A stretch of 64,000 bases of DNA from Methylosarcina fibrata AML-C10 (lineage in GTDB: Bacteria; Pseudomonadota; Gammaproteobacteria; Methylococcales; Methylomonadaceae). Location of the stretch: the NCBI RefSeq assembly GCF_000372865.1, contig NZ_KB889965.1:2244990-2308989 (forward strand). Reading direction: 5' to 3'. Made by a program: the position numbers and the translations under genes. The notes beneath the pieces were generated by a model. The model did not search any database and had not been told where the DNA came from. It saw nothing but the letters and a program-made list of their open reading frames with translations. Positions 7,790 to 20,573 of this stretch are shown here, one piece after another; position 1 is the first letter of the stretch, and each line of letters opens with the position of its first letter.

Positions 7790-9427
7790 ATGTCATCTTT
7801 GACTACCTCGAAAGCTTGGACTGCATTACAAAATCATTTCAACCAGGTCCGCGATCACTCGATGCGGGAAGCTTTTTCCAAAGACAAGGATCGCTATAAA
7901 AAGTTCTCGCTCAAGTTCAATGACATTATTTTTGATTTCTCCAAAAACCGAATCACCGACGAAACACTGCGTTTGCTGATTGACCTGGTCAACGAATGCG
8001 AGCTCGGCGCCAAAATCAACGCCATGTTTTCCGGCAAGATCATCAACACGACCGAGCACCGCGCCGTTCTGCATACCGCTTTACGCAACCGGAGCAATTA
8101 TCCGGTCTATTTCCAGGGCCGGGACGTCATGCCCGACATCAACCGGGTGCTGGCTAAGATGCGAACCTTTTCCGAATCGGTTCGGTCGGGCGAATGGAAG
8201 GGCTATTCGGGCAAAACCATCACCGACATCGTCAGTATCGGCATCGGCGGCTCGGGCCTGGGACCGAAAATGGTAGCCACGGCGCTCTCGCCGTACAGCT
8301 CCAGCTCTCTGAAAGTCCATTTCGTCTCCAATATCGACCAGACCAACCTGGTGGAGGTGCTCCAGCCTTTATCGGCCGAAACGACTCTGTTCATCATCGC
8401 CTCCAAGGTTTTCAATACTCAGGAAACCATGATGAACGCCAAATCGGCGAAAAACTGGTTCCTGGACCGGGCGAAGGACCCCCAAGCCATCGCCAAACAT
8501 TTTGTCGCCATTTCGACTCACGCCGACAACGTCGCCGAATTCGGCATCGATACCGAAAACATGTTCGAATTCTGGGACTGGGTGGGCGGGCGCTATTCGC
8601 TCTGGTCCGCGGTCGGCTTATCGATCGCTCTGTCCATCGGCATGGATAATTTCGAAGCCTTGCTGCAGGGCGCTCACGAAGCCGATCTTCATTTCCGCAA
8701 TACGCCTTTCGAGTACAATATTCCGGTCGTCATGGCGCTGCTCGGCATCTGGTACAACAACTTCTTTGAAGCCGACTCGCATGCGGTCATCCCTTACAAT
8801 CAGTCGATGATCCATTTGTCCGACTATCTGCAGCAGCTCGATATGGAAAGCAACGGCAAAAGCGTCACGCTGAAAGGCGAGCGCGTCGATTACAGCACCG
8901 GCCCCATCATCTGGGGGCAACCCGGAACCAACGGCCAGCATGCGTTTTTTCAATTGATCCATCAGGGCACCAAACTGATTCCCTGCGATTTCATGGTGGC
9001 GGCCAACAGCCACTACCCTCTTCCCGAGCATCACGACATCCTGGTCTCCAACTTTCTCGCCCAGCCGGAAGCCCTGATGAACGGCATCACCGCCGACGAA
9101 GTCAAAATGCAGTTGACGCCCGAACAACAAGCGAACCCGGTCCTGGTGGCCTCCAAAGTCTTCGAGGGCAACAAGCCGTCCAGCTCCTTCCTGTTTAAAA
9201 AACTGACTCCGAAAACGCTCGGTTCCCTGCTCGCGTTCTACGAGCACAAGATCTTCGTTCAAGGCGTAATCTGGGACATCAACTCTTTCGACCAGATGGG
9301 CGTGGAACTGGGTAAAGTACTGGCCCGGGTCATCCTGAAGGAACTGAAAAACAACGACGAAATCAGCAGCCACGACTGCTCGACCAACGCCTTGATCAAT
9401 GCCTACAAACAGTTTCGCGAGTCCTGA
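7790..9427 (+). CDS. pgi: Glucose-6-phosphate isomerase
   Basis: A 545-residue enzyme interconverting glucose 6-phosphate and fructose 6-phosphate in the cytoplasm. Family signatures are [15 protein letters not shown] (phosphate-binding SIS region), [17 protein letters not shown] (signature 1), the catalytic-region [12 protein letters not shown] and [12 protein letters not shown] (signature 2). Length matches the standard family. The ATG at 7790 is chosen because GGAG lies 10 bases upstream and the protein then begins like other Pgi proteins; an in-frame ATG at 7727 would add 21 unrelated residues. It stands alone and divergent from the exported-protein gene. Confidence 0.97.
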   Translation: MSSLTTSKAWTALQNHFNQVRDHSMREAFSKDKDRYKKFSLKFNDIIFDFSKNRITDETLRLLIDLVNECELGAKINAMFSGKIINTTEHRAVLHTALRNRSNYPVYFQGRDVMPDINRVLAKMRTFSESVRSGEWKGYSGKTITDIVSIGIGGSGLGPKMVATALSPYSSSSLKVHFVSNIDQTNLVEVLQPLSAETTLFIIASKVFNTQETMMNAKSAKNWFLDRAKDPQAIAKHFVAISTHADNVAEFGIDTENMFEFWDWVGGRYSLWSAVGLSIALSIGMDNFEALLQGAHEADLHFRNTPFEYNIPVVMALLGIWYNNFFEADSHAVIPYNQSMIHLSDYLQQLDMESNGKSVTLKGERVDYSTGPIIWGQPGTNGQHAFFQLIHQGTKLIPCDFMVAANSHYPLPEHHDILVSNFLAQPEALMNGITADEVKMQLTPEQQANPVLVASKVFEGNKPSSSFLFKKLTPKTLGSLLAFYEHKIFVQGVIWDINSFDQMGVELGKVLARVILKELKNNDEISSHDCSTNALINAYKQFRES

Positions 9428-9482
9428 GGCCGGCTCACTTCGTTTTCAATCCCCTCGGGTTTAATGATCCTCTAAAGCGAGG

Positions 9483-9944
9483 TTAACGCCTCGCCTTGAA
9501 AAAATCCTTCAGCAGGCTCGAACACTCCGCCTCCAACACGCCCCCTTCCCAGCCGACTCGGTGATTCAAAAAATCGGCCTCCACCAGGTTAAGCGCATGG
9601 CATACGGCGCCGCGCTTGGGATCGAAAGCGCCGAACACCAGACGCTTGATGCGCGCGTGACTGATGGCTCCCATACACATCACGCAAGGCTCCAGAGTCA
9701 CATACAGAGTCGCATCGACCAAGCGGTAATTTCCTATCGACGATCCGGCGCTGCGCAGCGCCATGATTTCGGCATGGGCCGTGGGATCGCAAGTCGTAAT
9801 GGAGCTGTTCCAGCCCTCGGCGACGCACCGACCCTCTTTAACCACGAGCGCCCCGACCGGAACCTCTCCCTGTTGCTCCGCCCTCTCCGCCAGACGAATG
9901 GCATGGCGCATCCAGGCTTCATCGGCGGCCGGAGTTATTCCCAT
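9483..9944 (-). CDS. tadA: tRNA adenosine(34) deaminase TadA
   Basis: A 153-residue zinc deaminase that converts adenosine-34 of tRNA-Arg(ACG) to inosine. The active site is visible: HAEIMALR (zinc His and proton-shuttle Glu) at about residue 59 and PCVMCMGAI (two zinc cysteines) at about 89. Helix and loop sequences DPTAHAE and [14 protein letters not shown] are typical of TadA rather than cytosine or guanine deaminases. The start overlaps the 3' end of guaA by 10 bases, so it is translated from the guaA message. Confidence 0.95.
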   Translation of the reverse strand: MGITPAADEAWMRHAIRLAERAEQQGEVPVGALVVKEGRCVAEGWNSSITTCDPTAHAEIMALRSAGSSIGNYRLVDATLYVTLEPCVMCMGAISHARIKRLVFGAFDPKRGAVCHALNLVEADFLNHRVGWEGGVLEAECSSLLKDFFKARR

Positions 9945-11521
9945 TCAATCGTCGCCGGCGGCTTGCCGGAAATATCGTAAGTCACCCGGGAGATGCCCGG
10001 CACTTCGTTGATGATGCGCCGGGAAACCAGATCAAGAAAATCATACGGCAAATGCGCCCAGCGCGCCGTCATGAAATCGATGGTTTCGACCGCCCTCAGC
10101 GCGACGACATAGTCATAGCGCCTGCCGTCGCCCATGACGCCCACCGATTTGACCGGTAGAAACACCGCGAAAGCCTGACTGACTTTCTGATAAAGCTCGT
10201 GCCGGTACAGCTCCTCGATGAAAATGGCGTCGGCCTGGCGCAACAGATCCGCATATTCCTTTCGAACTTCGCCGAGAATCCGGACTCCCAGTCCCGGCCC
10301 CGGAAACGGATGACGATAAATCATATCGGCCGGCAGGCCCAATTCCAGTCCGAGCTTCCGGACTTCGTCCTTGAACAGCTCGCGCAGCGGCTCGACCAGT
10401 TTCAGCGTCATGTTGTCCGGCAGCCCGCCGACGTTGTGATGCGATTTGATCAAATGTGCCTTGCCGCTCTTGGCGCCGGCCGACTCGATCACATCCGGAT
10501 AGATCGTGCCCTGGGCCAGCCAAAGGGCATCGGTCAGTTTCGCCGCCTCCTCATCGAATATCTCGACAAACAGGCTGCCGATGATCTTGCGTTTCCGTTC
10601 GGGATCGGCCACGCCCTTCAACGCTTCGAGATAACGCGATTCGGCATTGACCCGGATGACCTTGATCCCCATGTGCTCGGCGAACATGGCCATGACCTGG
10701 TCGCCTTCGTTAAGACGCAGCAGCCCCGTATCGACAAAGACGCAGGTCAACTGATCGCCGATCGCCTTATGCAGCAGCGCGGCCACCACGGACGAATCCA
10801 CGCCGCCGGACAGTCCCAGCACCACCCGGTCGCTGCCGACTTTGGCCCGGACCGCATGGATGCTGTCTTCGACGATGTTGCCGGGATTCCATAAGGCATC
10901 GCAGCCGCAGATGTCCAGAACGAAGCGGGCCAGAATCCGGCCGCCCTGCTTCGTATGCGTCACTTCGGGATGAAACTGCAGGCCGTAGAAACCTTTCTCT
11001 TCGTGCGCAATGCCGGCAATCGGCGCGCCGTCGGAACTGGCGATCAGCTTGAATCCTTCCGGCAGCGTCACGACGCGGTCGCCGTGGCTCATCCAGACGT
11101 CCAGAAGACCGTAGCCTTCCCGGGATACATGGTCTTCGATGTCGGCCAGCAGTTTCGAATGGCCGCGCGCACGGATCTGGGCGTAACCGAACTCCCGGTG
11201 ATCGGACGATTCGACCTTGCCGCCCAATTGTTCGGCCATGGTTTGCAGGCCGTAGCAAATGCCGAGCACGGGCACGCCGGCTTCAAAAACAGCCTGAGGA
11301 GCTCTGGGCGTCTCGGCGCTGGTTACGGTTTCCGGCCCGCCCGATAAAATGATGCCCTTGGGAGCAAATTTGATGATGTCTTCGGCGCTGTCCTCGCACG
11401 AGAAAATTTCGCAATAAACGCCGATTTCCCGAATGCGTCGGGCGATCAGTTGCGTATATTGCGAACCGAAGTCCAGAATAAGAATCCGGTCGCTATGAAT
11501 ATTGATGGATTGTTGCTGCAT
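9935..11521 (-). CDS. guaA: GMP synthase (glutamine-hydrolysing)
   Basis: A 528-residue enzyme making GMP from XMP, glutamine and ATP. The N-terminal class I amidotransferase half has the nucleophile elbow GICYGLQTM (Cys near 93) and [10 protein letters not shown] (His/Glu). The C-terminal half has the ATP-pyrophosphatase loop [15 protein letters not shown] and ends [15 protein letters not shown], the usual GuaA terminus. It lies downstream of guaB with a terminator hairpin between them, so it may be partly independently transcribed, and overlaps tadA at its 3' end. Confidence 0.98.
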   Translation of the reverse strand: MQQQSINIHSDRILILDFGSQYTQLIARRIREIGVYCEIFSCEDSAEDIIKFAPKGIILSGGPETVTSAETPRAPQAVFEAGVPVLGICYGLQTMAEQLGGKVESSDHREFGYAQIRARGHSKLLADIEDHVSREGYGLLDVWMSHGDRVVTLPEGFKLIASSDGAPIAGIAHEEKGFYGLQFHPEVTHTKQGGRILARFVLDICGCDALWNPGNIVEDSIHAVRAKVGSDRVVLGLSGGVDSSVVAALLHKAIGDQLTCVFVDTGLLRLNEGDQVMAMFAEHMGIKVIRVNAESRYLEALKGVADPERKRKIIGSLFVEIFDEEAAKLTDALWLAQGTIYPDVIESAGAKSGKAHLIKSHHNVGGLPDNMTLKLVEPLRELFKDEVRKLGLELGLPADMIYRHPFPGPGLGVRILGEVRKEYADLLRQADAIFIEELYRHELYQKVSQAFAVFLPVKSVGVMGDGRRYDYVVALRAVETIDFMTARWAHLPYDFLDLVSRRIINEVPGISRVTYDISGKPPATIEWE

Positions 11522-11553
11522 GTCGACAAAGCTCGATGGTTGTGATCTATAAA

Positions 11554-11584
11554 AAACAAAGGGCTCGGTGGGAGCCCTTTGTTT
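11554..11584 (-). terminator. Intrinsic terminator between guaB and guaA
   Basis: AAACAAAGGGCTC and GAGCCCTTTGTTT form a 13-base-pair stem with a 5-base loop. On the minus strand it is followed by TTTTTTATAG, a proper T-tract. It sits 73 bases after the guaB stop and 33 before the guaA start, so guaB and guaA are separated by a strong terminator. Confidence 0.85.
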
Positions 11585-11656
11585 GCGTCCGCCGGAACAG
11601 CGGCGTTGTCGTTTCTTCGGGAAGCTCTTCCCGGAGCCTCAACCGCGCCGCGGCTG

Positions 11657-13132
<1,476 letters not shown>

Positions 13133-13602
13133 CTATCAAGCATTTAAATAACCGAGCATTGTATAATAAACTAACGGGTAGTTTCCAGCTCTTTTAAACT
13201 ACCGGCTTTCGATCCTTTCCTTCAGCAGTAATCTCACCGAAATCGCAACCAATTTTACACACAATTACTAAAAAACTGCCAAGTTTGAGGACATTACCCG
13301 TCGATCCGGAAAATAGGCCGACAAAGTCTTGTTTATTCATTAACAGAGCACTTCGGTCCGGCAGAGTTCAGACGAATCACCTTTCTTATGAGCAGCTTTC
13401 CATAAAGTTTCTGAATTTCTGCCGGCACGTCTTGGGATCCATTCCTGTCCATCTTCTTTCAACGACTGTTTTCATCGGGTTGACCTTGTCGGAGGTCCCT
13501 GCCACTTGGCCCTTTTCGATTGAAAAGCCCCAGCTTATCCTCTATCCTACCCGTAGCAGCCCGCCTAATAAGTAAAATCCACATAACTGCAGAGGAGACT
13601 CT
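13133..13602. other. 470-base intergenic region between divergent guaB and pntA, with a hairpin near guaB
   Basis: No convincing gene. An inverted repeat GGTAGTTT/AAACTACC (13177-13203) lies 54 bases upstream of guaB. On the minus strand it is followed by a TTTATTATACAATG sequence that can serve as a -10 region for guaB. The rest shows no recognisable RNA or palindrome; frames here lack codon bias and ribosome-binding sites. Confidence 0.4.
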
Positions 13603-15168
13603 ATGAAGATTGGTGTACCCAAAGAAATCCATCCAGGTGAAAAACGCGTAGCCACGACCCCGGAAGCCACCGAACAACTGATTAAGCTGGGTTTTACCGT
13701 GGCGGTCGAAGCAGGCGCCGGCGCCGCGGCCGACATCTCCGACGAAGCTTATCAGGAAGCGGGCGCTGAAATCGTCAAGGATGCAAAAACGGTATGGACC
13801 GAATCCGATATCGTCATGAAAGTTCGCGCGCCGGAAGTTCATCCCGAATTAGGCATCGATGAAGCCGAGCTTCTGCCCTACGGCGGCCGTCTGATCAGTT
13901 TTATCTGGCCGGCGCAAAACGAAGCACTGATGCAGAAACTGGCCGCAAAACAAGCCACGGTGCTGGCGATGGACAGCGTGCCCCGGATGTCCAGGGCCCA
14001 AAAAATGGACGCCTTGAGTTCCATGGCCAATATCGCCGGATACCGGGCCGTGATCGAAGCCGCCCAGCACTTCGGCCGCTTTTTTACCGGACAGATTACC
14101 GCGGCCGGCAAGATTCCTCCCGCCAAAGTGCTGGTGATCGGCGCCGGCGTCGCGGGTCTCGCGGCGATCGGAGCCGCCAAGGGCATGGGCGCGATCGTCC
14201 GGGCTTTCGATACCCGTCCCGAAGTGAAAGAACAGATCGAAAGCATGGACGCCGAATTCCTGATGCTGGATTTCGAGGAAGACGGCAGCGGCGCCGGCGG
14301 CTACGCCAAAACCATGTCCAAGGAGTTCATCGAGGCGGAAATGGCTCTTTTCGCCCGTCAGGCGATGGAAGTGGACATCATCGTCACGACCGCGCTGATT
14401 CCCGGCAAACCCGCCCCGCAATTGATCACCAAAGGCATGGTGGAATCGATGAAACCGGGCAGCGTCATCGTCGATCTGGCGGCCGAACAGGGCGGCAACT
14501 GCGCCTTGACCGAAAAAAACAAAGTCGTCGTCAAACATGGGGTCACCCTCATCGGCTACACCAATCTGCCCAGCCGTCTGGCCAATCAGTCCAGCCAGCT
14601 TTACGCGACCAACCTCCGGCACCTGCTGACCGAACTCTGCCCCGAAAAGAACGGCATCATCCACGTCAACATGGACGACGAAGTCATTCGCGGCGCCACC
14701 GTCATCCACGACGGCAAAATCACCTGGCCGCCGCCTCCGCCCAAACTGTCCGCCGCGCCCGCGCCTCAAACCGAAGCGCCGGCGGTCAAAGGCGTTGCTG
14801 CCGAGCCCTCGAAATCCATCGTTCCGGCAACCGTCAAACCGTTCATCCCGTTGGCCCTCGGTGCGCTTGCCCTGTTCGGCATCGGCTCGGTGGCTCCCAC
14901 CTCGTTCATGTCTCATTTTACCGTCTTCGTTCTGGCCTGCTTCGTCGGCTATCAGGTCATCTGGAACGTCACTCCGGCGCTGCACACGCCCTTGATGAGC
15001 GTCACCAACGCCATCAGCGGCATCATCGTCATCGGCGCCCTGATCCAGGTTTCGGCGCCCGGACCGGTAATCAGCATCCTGGCGGGATTGGCCATCCTGA
15101 TCGCTTCCATCAACATCGCCGGCGGCTTTCTCGTCACTCGCCGCATGCTTGAAATGTTCAGAAAATAA
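13603..15168 (+). CDS. pntA: NAD(P) transhydrogenase subunit alpha
   Basis: A 521-residue subunit of the proton-translocating transhydrogenase, which drives NADPH formation from NADH using the proton gradient. It begins [21 protein letters not shown], the AlaDH/PntA N-terminal domain. The NAD-binding Rossmann motif is [20 protein letters not shown] (about 178-197) with [11 protein letters not shown] after it. A Pro/Ala-rich linker ([13 protein letters not shown], about 375-388) joins domain I to four membrane helices (about 410-515), so this is the long, unsplit form of the subunit. GAGGAG lies just before the ATG. pntB follows after 11 bases. Confidence 0.96.
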   Translation: MKIGVPKEIHPGEKRVATTPEATEQLIKLGFTVAVEAGAGAAADISDEAYQEAGAEIVKDAKTVWTESDIVMKVRAPEVHPELGIDEAELLPYGGRLISFIWPAQNEALMQKLAAKQATVLAMDSVPRMSRAQKMDALSSMANIAGYRAVIEAAQHFGRFFTGQITAAGKIPPAKVLVIGAGVAGLAAIGAAKGMGAIVRAFDTRPEVKEQIESMDAEFLMLDFEEDGSGAGGYAKTMSKEFIEAEMALFARQAMEVDIIVTTALIPGKPAPQLITKGMVESMKPGSVIVDLAAEQGGNCALTEKNKVVVKHGVTLIGYTNLPSRLANQSSQLYATNLRHLLTELCPEKNGIIHVNMDDEVIRGATVIHDGKITWPPPPPKLSAAPAPQTEAPAVKGVAAEPSKSIVPATVKPFIPLALGALALFGIGSVAPTSFMSHFTVFVLACFVGYQVIWNVTPALHTPLMSVTNAISGIIVIGALIQVSAPGPVISILAGLAILIASINIAGGFLVTRRMLEMFRK

Positions 15169-15179
15169 TCAGGGAGAAA

Positions 15180-16574
15180 ATGATGTCGCAAAGTTTAGTC
15201 ACAATGTCCTACATTGCCGCTACCGTTCTGTTCATTTTGAGCCTGAGTGGATTAAGCAACCAGGAAACCGCCCGCAGGGGCAATTATTACGGCATGCTGG
15301 GAATGAGCATCGCCATTCTGGCCACCGTGTTGAGCCCGGCGGTCACTTCCTACACCATTCTGCTCGTCGCTCTGCTCATCGGCGGCGCCATCGGAGCCAG
15401 GGCCGCGATCAAAGTGGAAATGACGCAAATGCCCGAGCTGGTCGCGATCATGCACAGCCTGGTCGGCATGGCCGCGGTTCTGGTCGGTTTCGCCAATTTC
15501 ATGGACACGTCCAGCCCCTTGTCCGGCGTTGAAAAAACGATCCACGAAACCGAAATTTACGTCGGCATCCTGATCGGCGCTGTCACCTTTTCCGGATCGG
15601 TCATCGCCTTCGGCAAGCTCAGCGGCAAGATCGACGGCAAGCCGGTGCTGTTGCCGGCCCGTCACTGGCTGAATCTGGGCCTGCTGATCGCGGTCATCTT
15701 CCTGGGCCGGCTGTTTCTGCAGCAGGCCGAAACCGGCGGCGGCACCCTGCCCTTGCTGATCATGACCGCCATTGCCCTGGCTTTCGGCGTGCACATGGTC
15801 ATGGCCATCGGCGGCGCCGACATGCCGGTCGTCGTCTCAATGCTGAACAGCTATTCCGGATGGGCGGCCGCGGCCACCGGCTTCATGCTCAGTAACGATC
15901 TGCTGATCGTCACCGGCGCGCTGGTCGGCAGCAGCGGGGCGATTCTGAGCTACATCATGTGCCGGGCGATGAACCGCAATTTCATCAGCGTCATCGCCGG
16001 CGGCTTCGGCACCGGCACGGGCGGCGAGGCGGCCGTGGTCGAAGGAGAAGTCACCCCGATCGACGCGGAAGAAACCGCGCAACTGCTGCTGGCGTCGAAA
16101 AACATCATGATCATTCCCGGCTACGGCATGGCGGTGGCTCAGGCTCAACATACCGTCAACGAAATCACCAAGCTGCTGCGGGAAAAAGGCAAAAAGGTGC
16201 GGTTCGGCATCCACCCGGTGGCCGGGCGCATGCCGGGACATATGAACGTGCTGCTGGCCGAAGCCAAGGTGCCGTACGACATCGTTTTCGAAATGGACGA
16301 AATCAACGAGGATTTCCCTCACGTCGACGTCACCATGGTGATCGGCGCCAACGACATCGTCAACCCGTCGGCGCTGGACGATCCCAACAGCCCAATCGCC
16401 GGCATGCCGGTTCTGGAATGCTGGAAAGGCGGCACCACCGTCGCGATGAAGCGGAGCATGGCCTCGGGTTACGCCGGCGTCGGCAATCCTTTGTTCGTGC
16501 TGGAAAACACGCGCATGCTGTTCGGCGACGCCAACGTCATGCTGCAGGCCGTGCTGAAAGCCTTGAAAGGCTGA
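15180..16574 (+). CDS. pntB: NAD(P) transhydrogenase subunit beta
   Basis: A 464-residue subunit that forms most of the proton channel and the NADP(H)-binding domain III. The N-terminal 275 residues form about eight to nine helices, including a [22 protein letters not shown] stretch. The C-terminal NADP domain has [16 protein letters not shown] and [20 protein letters not shown], then [13 protein letters not shown], all PntB signatures. GGGAG lies 8 bases upstream; a second ATG one codon later is equally possible. Together with pntA it forms a complete two-gene operon closed by a terminator. Confidence 0.97.
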   Translation: MMSQSLVTMSYIAATVLFILSLSGLSNQETARRGNYYGMLGMSIAILATVLSPAVTSYTILLVALLIGGAIGARAAIKVEMTQMPELVAIMHSLVGMAAVLVGFANFMDTSSPLSGVEKTIHETEIYVGILIGAVTFSGSVIAFGKLSGKIDGKPVLLPARHWLNLGLLIAVIFLGRLFLQQAETGGGTLPLLIMTAIALAFGVHMVMAIGGADMPVVVSMLNSYSGWAAAATGFMLSNDLLIVTGALVGSSGAILSYIMCRAMNRNFISVIAGGFGTGTGGEAAVVEGEVTPIDAEETAQLLLASKNIMIIPGYGMAVAQAQHTVNEITKLLREKGKKVRFGIHPVAGRMPGHMNVLLAEAKVPYDIVFEMDEINEDFPHVDVTMVIGANDIVNPSALDDPNSPIAGMPVLECWKGGTTVAMKRSMASGYAGVGNPLFVLENTRMLFGDANVMLQAVLKALKG

Positions 16575-16584
16575 CGGAACAACT

Positions 16585-16618
16585 CGCCCTGGAGATTGCC
16601 GTCTTCAGGGCGAATTTT
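16585..16618 (+). terminator. Intrinsic terminator after pntB
   Basis: CGCCCTG (16585-16591) pairs with CAGGGCG (16606-16612), followed by AATTTTTC, 10 bases after the pntB stop codon. This closes the pntAB operon. Confidence 0.75.
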
Positions 16619-16777
16619 TCAACCGACACCGATGTCTATCGGCTACCGGGTCGGCTCTCCCTGCGGGCGGCCCGACTTCCAGGATGAGTTTTCTTCGGCT
16701 TGGCTGGTTTCGAATACACTCCGGGCCGTGCCGGAATCGCCGGCGAACAGACCCGCTCTCAAGCCCGGAACGATGCT

Positions 16778-18142
16778 ATGACCGATCCAGACTTCAGTAC
16801 TGCCGTCACGGACTCTCGTTTAACCAGAAAAACGATGATCCTGTACGCCCTACCCCATTTGACCGATGCGGTCATGACCCTGCCGATGGCGCTTTTTATC
16901 CCGGCGTTTTATGCCGGAGAGTTGGGACTGCCTTTGGCCGGCGTCGGCGCGATGATTGCCGTTTCCCGAATTGTCGATCTGATTGCGGACCCACTCATCG
17001 GCTTCGCCAGCGACCGTTTGCCGACGCGCTGGGGACGGCGCAAGCCGTGGCTGGCCGCCGGCACGCCGCTCATTCTGCTGGCGACCTGGAGGCTGCTGAT
17101 ACCCGGAGATAACGTATCGCTCCCTTACCTGATGATCTGGGCCTGCCTTTTGTCGATCGGCTATTCGATGTTCGATCTGCCCTATAAATCCTGGGGCGCG
17201 GAGCTGTCGACCGACTATGCCGAACGCTCCCGAGTCACGGCCTGGCGCGAGGGGTTCAAAACGACAGGCCAGATTCTATTTCTGGTCCTATTGATGGTTA
17301 TGGAAAAGACCCACCTTCACGGCGACCGCGAGCAACTGCGGGCGCTCGCGCTGATGGCGCTCGTCGGCCTTCCCGTTCTGACCGCAATCACGCTGGTCAA
17401 GGTACCGGAAAGGACGGCCGATAAACTGACCGGGCCAGTGGTGATGGGCTGGTCTTCCCTGACTCTGCTGTTCAAAAATCGGGCCTTCCTCAGAACCGTC
17501 GGGGCGATTGTATTATTCGGTTCGGCATTGATGATTCAGGTGACGCTGCACAAACTGGTGCTGACTCATGTATTCGGACGGCCCGAATGGTTCGCGCCGC
17601 TGCTGTTGGGAGAAACGCTCGCTTCGCTGTCCGCGATGCCGCTGTGGGTTCGCCTTTCCGACCGCATCGGCAAGCACCGGGCGGTAACGATCGCCGCGCT
17701 TTCGATCGGTTTCTGGAGCCTGCCGTTCCCCTTGCTCGGAGCCGGCGATAGGCTTTGGTATAGCCTTTTCATCGTGCTGCGCGGCAGCGGCCTGGCCGCG
17801 ATATTTTTCCTGTCGAATTCGATCGCCGCCGACGTCGTCGACCAGGACACGCTGGAGAGCGGCCGGCAACGGACGGGGCTGTTTTTCGCCTTGTGGGGCA
17901 TGGCCATCAAACTGGCCCTGGCGCTGGGCGTGATGATGGGCACCGGCTTGCCGGCCCTGTTCGGCTTTCTGCCTGCCGAAACAAGGCATAGCCCGGAATC
18001 GATCACGGCGCTGCTGTTCATTTACGGCTGGCTGCCGGGATTGATCATGTTGCTGGCGTTTCCGTTGCTGTGGCAGTTTCCGATCAACCGATCGTATCAA
18101 AGGATCCTGCGCGCCCGGATCGAGGATCGGCGTATTTTATAA
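16778..18142 (+). CDS. MFS transporter, GPH (sugar:cation symporter) type
   Basis: A 454-residue protein with 12 predicted membrane helices. The loop ADPLIGFASDRLPTRWGRRKPW (residues about 70-90) is the hallmark A-loop of the glycoside-pentoside-hexuronide (MelB) branch. DLPYKSWGAELS and RSRVTAWREGF near 135-155 also match that branch. The substrate is unknown; many members of this branch in methylotrophic bacteria are unassigned. An in-frame ATG at 16700 would add 26 polar residues without a ribosome-binding site, so 16778 is preferred. No co-directional partner gene is adjacent. Confidence 0.85.
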   Translation: MTDPDFSTAVTDSRLTRKTMILYALPHLTDAVMTLPMALFIPAFYAGELGLPLAGVGAMIAVSRIVDLIADPLIGFASDRLPTRWGRRKPWLAAGTPLILLATWRLLIPGDNVSLPYLMIWACLLSIGYSMFDLPYKSWGAELSTDYAERSRVTAWREGFKTTGQILFLVLLMVMEKTHLHGDREQLRALALMALVGLPVLTAITLVKVPERTADKLTGPVVMGWSSLTLLFKNRAFLRTVGAIVLFGSALMIQVTLHKLVLTHVFGRPEWFAPLLLGETLASLSAMPLWVRLSDRIGKHRAVTIAALSIGFWSLPFPLLGAGDRLWYSLFIVLRGSGLAAIFFLSNSIAADVVDQDTLESGRQRTGLFFALWGMAIKLALALGVMMGTGLPALFGFLPAETRHSPESITALLFIYGWLPGLIMLLAFPLLWQFPINRSYQRILRARIEDRRIL

Positions 18143-18195
18143 ACGGCAACGAATCGTTTCACCGAAAAACCGAATCCGTTTTTCAAGCGAAAAGG

Positions 18196-19173
18196 CTAAA
18201 CTTCATCCGCTCGAATCCACAGGCTCCTGAAATATTTCTGAGGATGGTCTTTATCTTTAATGTCCTTGCAGGGGATGCCTTTCATTCTCTCAATCGTCCC
18301 GTCGTCGCTGAGAAGTTGAAACCGGCTGTCCCGCTCCGGATAAAACAAAACGCTTTCCGGACGAAAATCCGACGGCCATCCGGCTATTTCAATGAGCTCC
18401 GGAGAGTCGTTTTTCCGCCCGGACCATTGATAAAGAGAAAAATGACCGCTTCCGTCGTAAGCGCCGGCAATCAGGAGAAAGCGATTTTGCTTCTTCCAAT
18501 ACTCAATGCTCCGGATGCCGAGGCCGTTTAAATCCAGTTCGATCGGCTCGCCGAACACGGCGCGGGCGTTTTTCTTCTCGACCAATTCTTTCGGATTGGT
18601 CAGCAGCAAAAGCAGGGCTTTGCCTTCGGGAATGGGATTTCGAAAACCGATCAATAGTTTTTGATCGGGCGTTGCGGTCAATCCTTCGATGTTCAATCCT
18701 CCCTGTTCCTTGGGAGGCAATTTTTCCGCGGCAGCAAGCCGATAGGGCTCAAGCCGCGGATCTTCCAGCATGTCCTCGACCAGCCGGGTATAGGCATGTC
18801 CTACCTGCTTGAAGCATTTCGCGTCATTGTCACGAGTGAGCTTATTGGCAAAAAACTGATGCCGTTCCGGCCTCGATTCGCCTTTTTTATTTCTTCCGTG
18901 CGAAGTAATCCAGTAGATCACTCCGCCAATTTGAGACGCCCCTTCGATATCGACTTCTTTCTTTTTGGGGTTGTTGTCGAAACAATCGTTGAGATCCCGG
19001 CCGGATATCCCGAAAACCGGCTCTCCCGATAAATCCGAACGGTAGACTTTCAGGATGTTGTCCTCGTCGTTGGCCACAACGAAATGCCGTTCATCGACAG
19101 CGACGGCCCCGGAGGCGTCGCAGATGCCGGTGTGTTGCAGTTCTTTCTCGACGCAGAATTGGAGTTTTTTCAT
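18196..19173 (-). CDS. DUF3616-type beta-propeller protein
   Basis: A 325-residue cytoplasmic protein without signal peptide. Repeating strands such as DASGAVAVDERHFVVANDEDN, VDIEGASQIGGVIYWITSHGR and NIEGLTATPDQKLLIGFRNP mark a beta-propeller of the DUF3616 family, where the D-x-E-G-A/L motif recurs in successive blades. Acidic E-G positions could bind a metal or sugar phosphate, but no activity is established that I know of. It is monocistronic: the downstream neighbour is convergent and the upstream gene is divergent. Confidence 0.75.
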   Translation of the reverse strand: MKKLQFCVEKELQHTGICDASGAVAVDERHFVVANDEDNILKVYRSDLSGEPVFGISGRDLNDCFDNNPKKKEVDIEGASQIGGVIYWITSHGRNKKGESRPERHQFFANKLTRDNDAKCFKQVGHAYTRLVEDMLEDPRLEPYRLAAAEKLPPKEQGGLNIEGLTATPDQKLLIGFRNPIPEGKALLLLLTNPKELVEKKNARAVFGEPIELDLNGLGIRSIEYWKKQNRFLLIAGAYDGSGHFSLYQWSGRKNDSPELIEIAGWPSDFRPESVLFYPERDSRFQLLSDDGTIERMKGIPCKDIKDKDHPQKYFRSLWIRADEV

Positions 19174-19374
19174 GGTTGTTGCTCTCTTGATTTACGGTAA
19201 TCAGCCTGATTCATGCCCTTTAAGGCATCTCGCCCGGAATACTTTGGCTGACTGCGAACAAACAGGTAAAGCCCGGCCTTGTCCTAACGGTTAACCGCTC
19301 TAAAAATGCCTGACATTTTTACCGGCTGGCCTTATATAATGGACCGTCTCTGTTTCAACTCATTAGGTTTTCCA

Positions 19375-19842
19375 ATGAAAAACAATTTCATTCCCTGTCT
19401 TTTGTTCCTGTGCTTCAGTGCTCCCGCCCTGGCCGAAAAGGTCGGCTCCGTCGATACCGAATTCAAATGGCTCGGCCCCGACAGCAAAATCGTCATCGAG
19501 TATTTCGACGATCCGGATGTGGCCGGAATCACCTGCTACATCAGCCGCGCCGTAACCGGCGGTATCTCGGGAGCGGTCGGCGTGGCCGAAGACACTTCCG
19601 ATGCGTCGTTGGCCTGTTATCAAACCGGAGCGGTCACGCTTTCGGACAAGATCAAGTCCGGCAAAAGCGACGGCGACAACGTCTTTAAAAAACGCACGTC
19701 CTTGATATTCAAATCGATGCAGGTCGTCCGGTTCTACGATAAAGCGCACAACGCGCTGGTGTATCTGGTGTACAGCGACCGGGTCCTGAAAGGCTCGCCG
19801 AAAAACAGCGTGACGGCGGTGCCGATTCAGGCCTGGCGTTGA
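19375..19842 (+). CDS. creA: CreA family exported protein
   Basis: A 155-residue protein with a signal peptide ending in ALA-E near residue 21 ([16 protein letters not shown]). The mature part reads [38 protein letters not shown] and [11 protein letters not shown], the pattern of the CreA family, whose biochemical function is unknown. Two cysteines (ITCYIS and LACYQ) could pair in the periplasm. The start at 19375 is chosen because it opens directly on the signal peptide; an upstream in-frame ATG at 19306 would give an atypical leader. Confidence 0.88.
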   Translation: MKNNFIPCLLFLCFSAPALAEKVGSVDTEFKWLGPDSKIVIEYFDDPDVAGITCYISRAVTGGISGAVGVAEDTSDASLACYQTGAVTLSDKIKSGKSDGDNVFKKRTSLIFKSMQVVRFYDKAHNALVYLVYSDRVLKGSPKNSVTAVPIQAWR

Positions 19843-19946
19843 TCGTTTTTCCGCCCCAGCCTTAAAGTCGGCAATGATCCTCAAAACAGGCAGGGTAAAA
19901 GCGAATATTGATCGCCCATGATGCATAGACCGAGTGTTCGATTGTT

Positions 19947-20026
19947 GTAGGTTGCGGTCGGCGATAGCCAACCCGACACGAAGCCCATTCAATGCCGGGT
20001 TACGAACGATGCGCAACCAGACCTAC
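19947..20026. repeat. REP-like inverted-repeat element between convergent genes
   Basis: An imperfect inverted repeat begins GTAGGTTGCG (19947-19956) and ends CGCAACCAGACCTAC (20012-20026), with inner palindromic pieces (AGCCAACCCGAC, CCGGGTTACG). It lies between the stop codons of creA and the convergent small membrane protein gene, the usual location of REP elements. It may also work as a bidirectional RNA end, although no T-tract is present. Confidence 0.55.
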
Positions 20027-20030
20027 TAAC

Positions 20031-20414
20031 TTATGCCGGCACTTTTTTGGGCATCAGATACCACAGAACAAACGCTATCAGAAACAACCCCGGCACGTCG
20101 CCCACGAGATTCGCCCGGTCCGTCTCGTCCATCAGCGCGTGAATCAGCATGATGCCGCCGTGCACGATGCTCGACCAGACCGTAAACCCGATCAGGCTGC
20201 GGTTGGCCAGAGGATCGGACGCAGCTTTAATCAAAAACACGCCCAGCGTCGCGTAAACGCCCATGATCATGTGTTCGTATTCGGGCTGGGGTGGCGTCCA
20301 GCTCCAGCCCGACGGCCACAGCCACATCATCAGCAACGGAACCCCCACGACAAAAACGCCGCCGATAACGTAAAGAGCGATTTTCAAAAACTTGAGTTTT
20401 TCTTCGTCTTGCAT
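20031..20414 (-). CDS. Small four-helix membrane protein (DUF6632-like)
   Basis: A 127-residue protein with four hydrophobic helices (about 12-32, 48-65, 73-93, 103-121). The motif HMIMGVYATLGVFLIKAASDPLANRSLIGF and then SIVHGGIMLIHAL resembles small membrane proteins annotated as DUF6632; this is a motif-level impression. The start at 20414 has AGGAG at a good distance; a longer in-frame start at 20498 has no ribosome-binding site. Function unknown. Confidence 0.7.
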   Translation of the reverse strand: MQDEEKLKFLKIALYVIGGVFVVGVPLLMMWLWPSGWSWTPPQPEYEHMIMGVYATLGVFLIKAASDPLANRSLIGFTVWSSIVHGGIMLIHALMDETDRANLVGDVPGLFLIAFVLWYLMPKKVPA

Positions 20415-20573
20415 AGGATTCTCCTCTTCCGGTTTTAGAATGACTGCCAATGGATGGTACGGATTTGTTATTTTCTTGCACCGGAGTAGCTGGTGCAACT
20501 TTCTCCTGCGGAGGAGGTTACCAAACGGTTCGGCGTCCGTAAATAGGGCTATAGGGCTAACGAAGGAAGCCCG

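Noticed and set aside
13285-13575. 96-codon open frame between guaB and pntA
   Set aside because: No ribosome-binding site, no domain resemblance, and composition of non-coding DNA.
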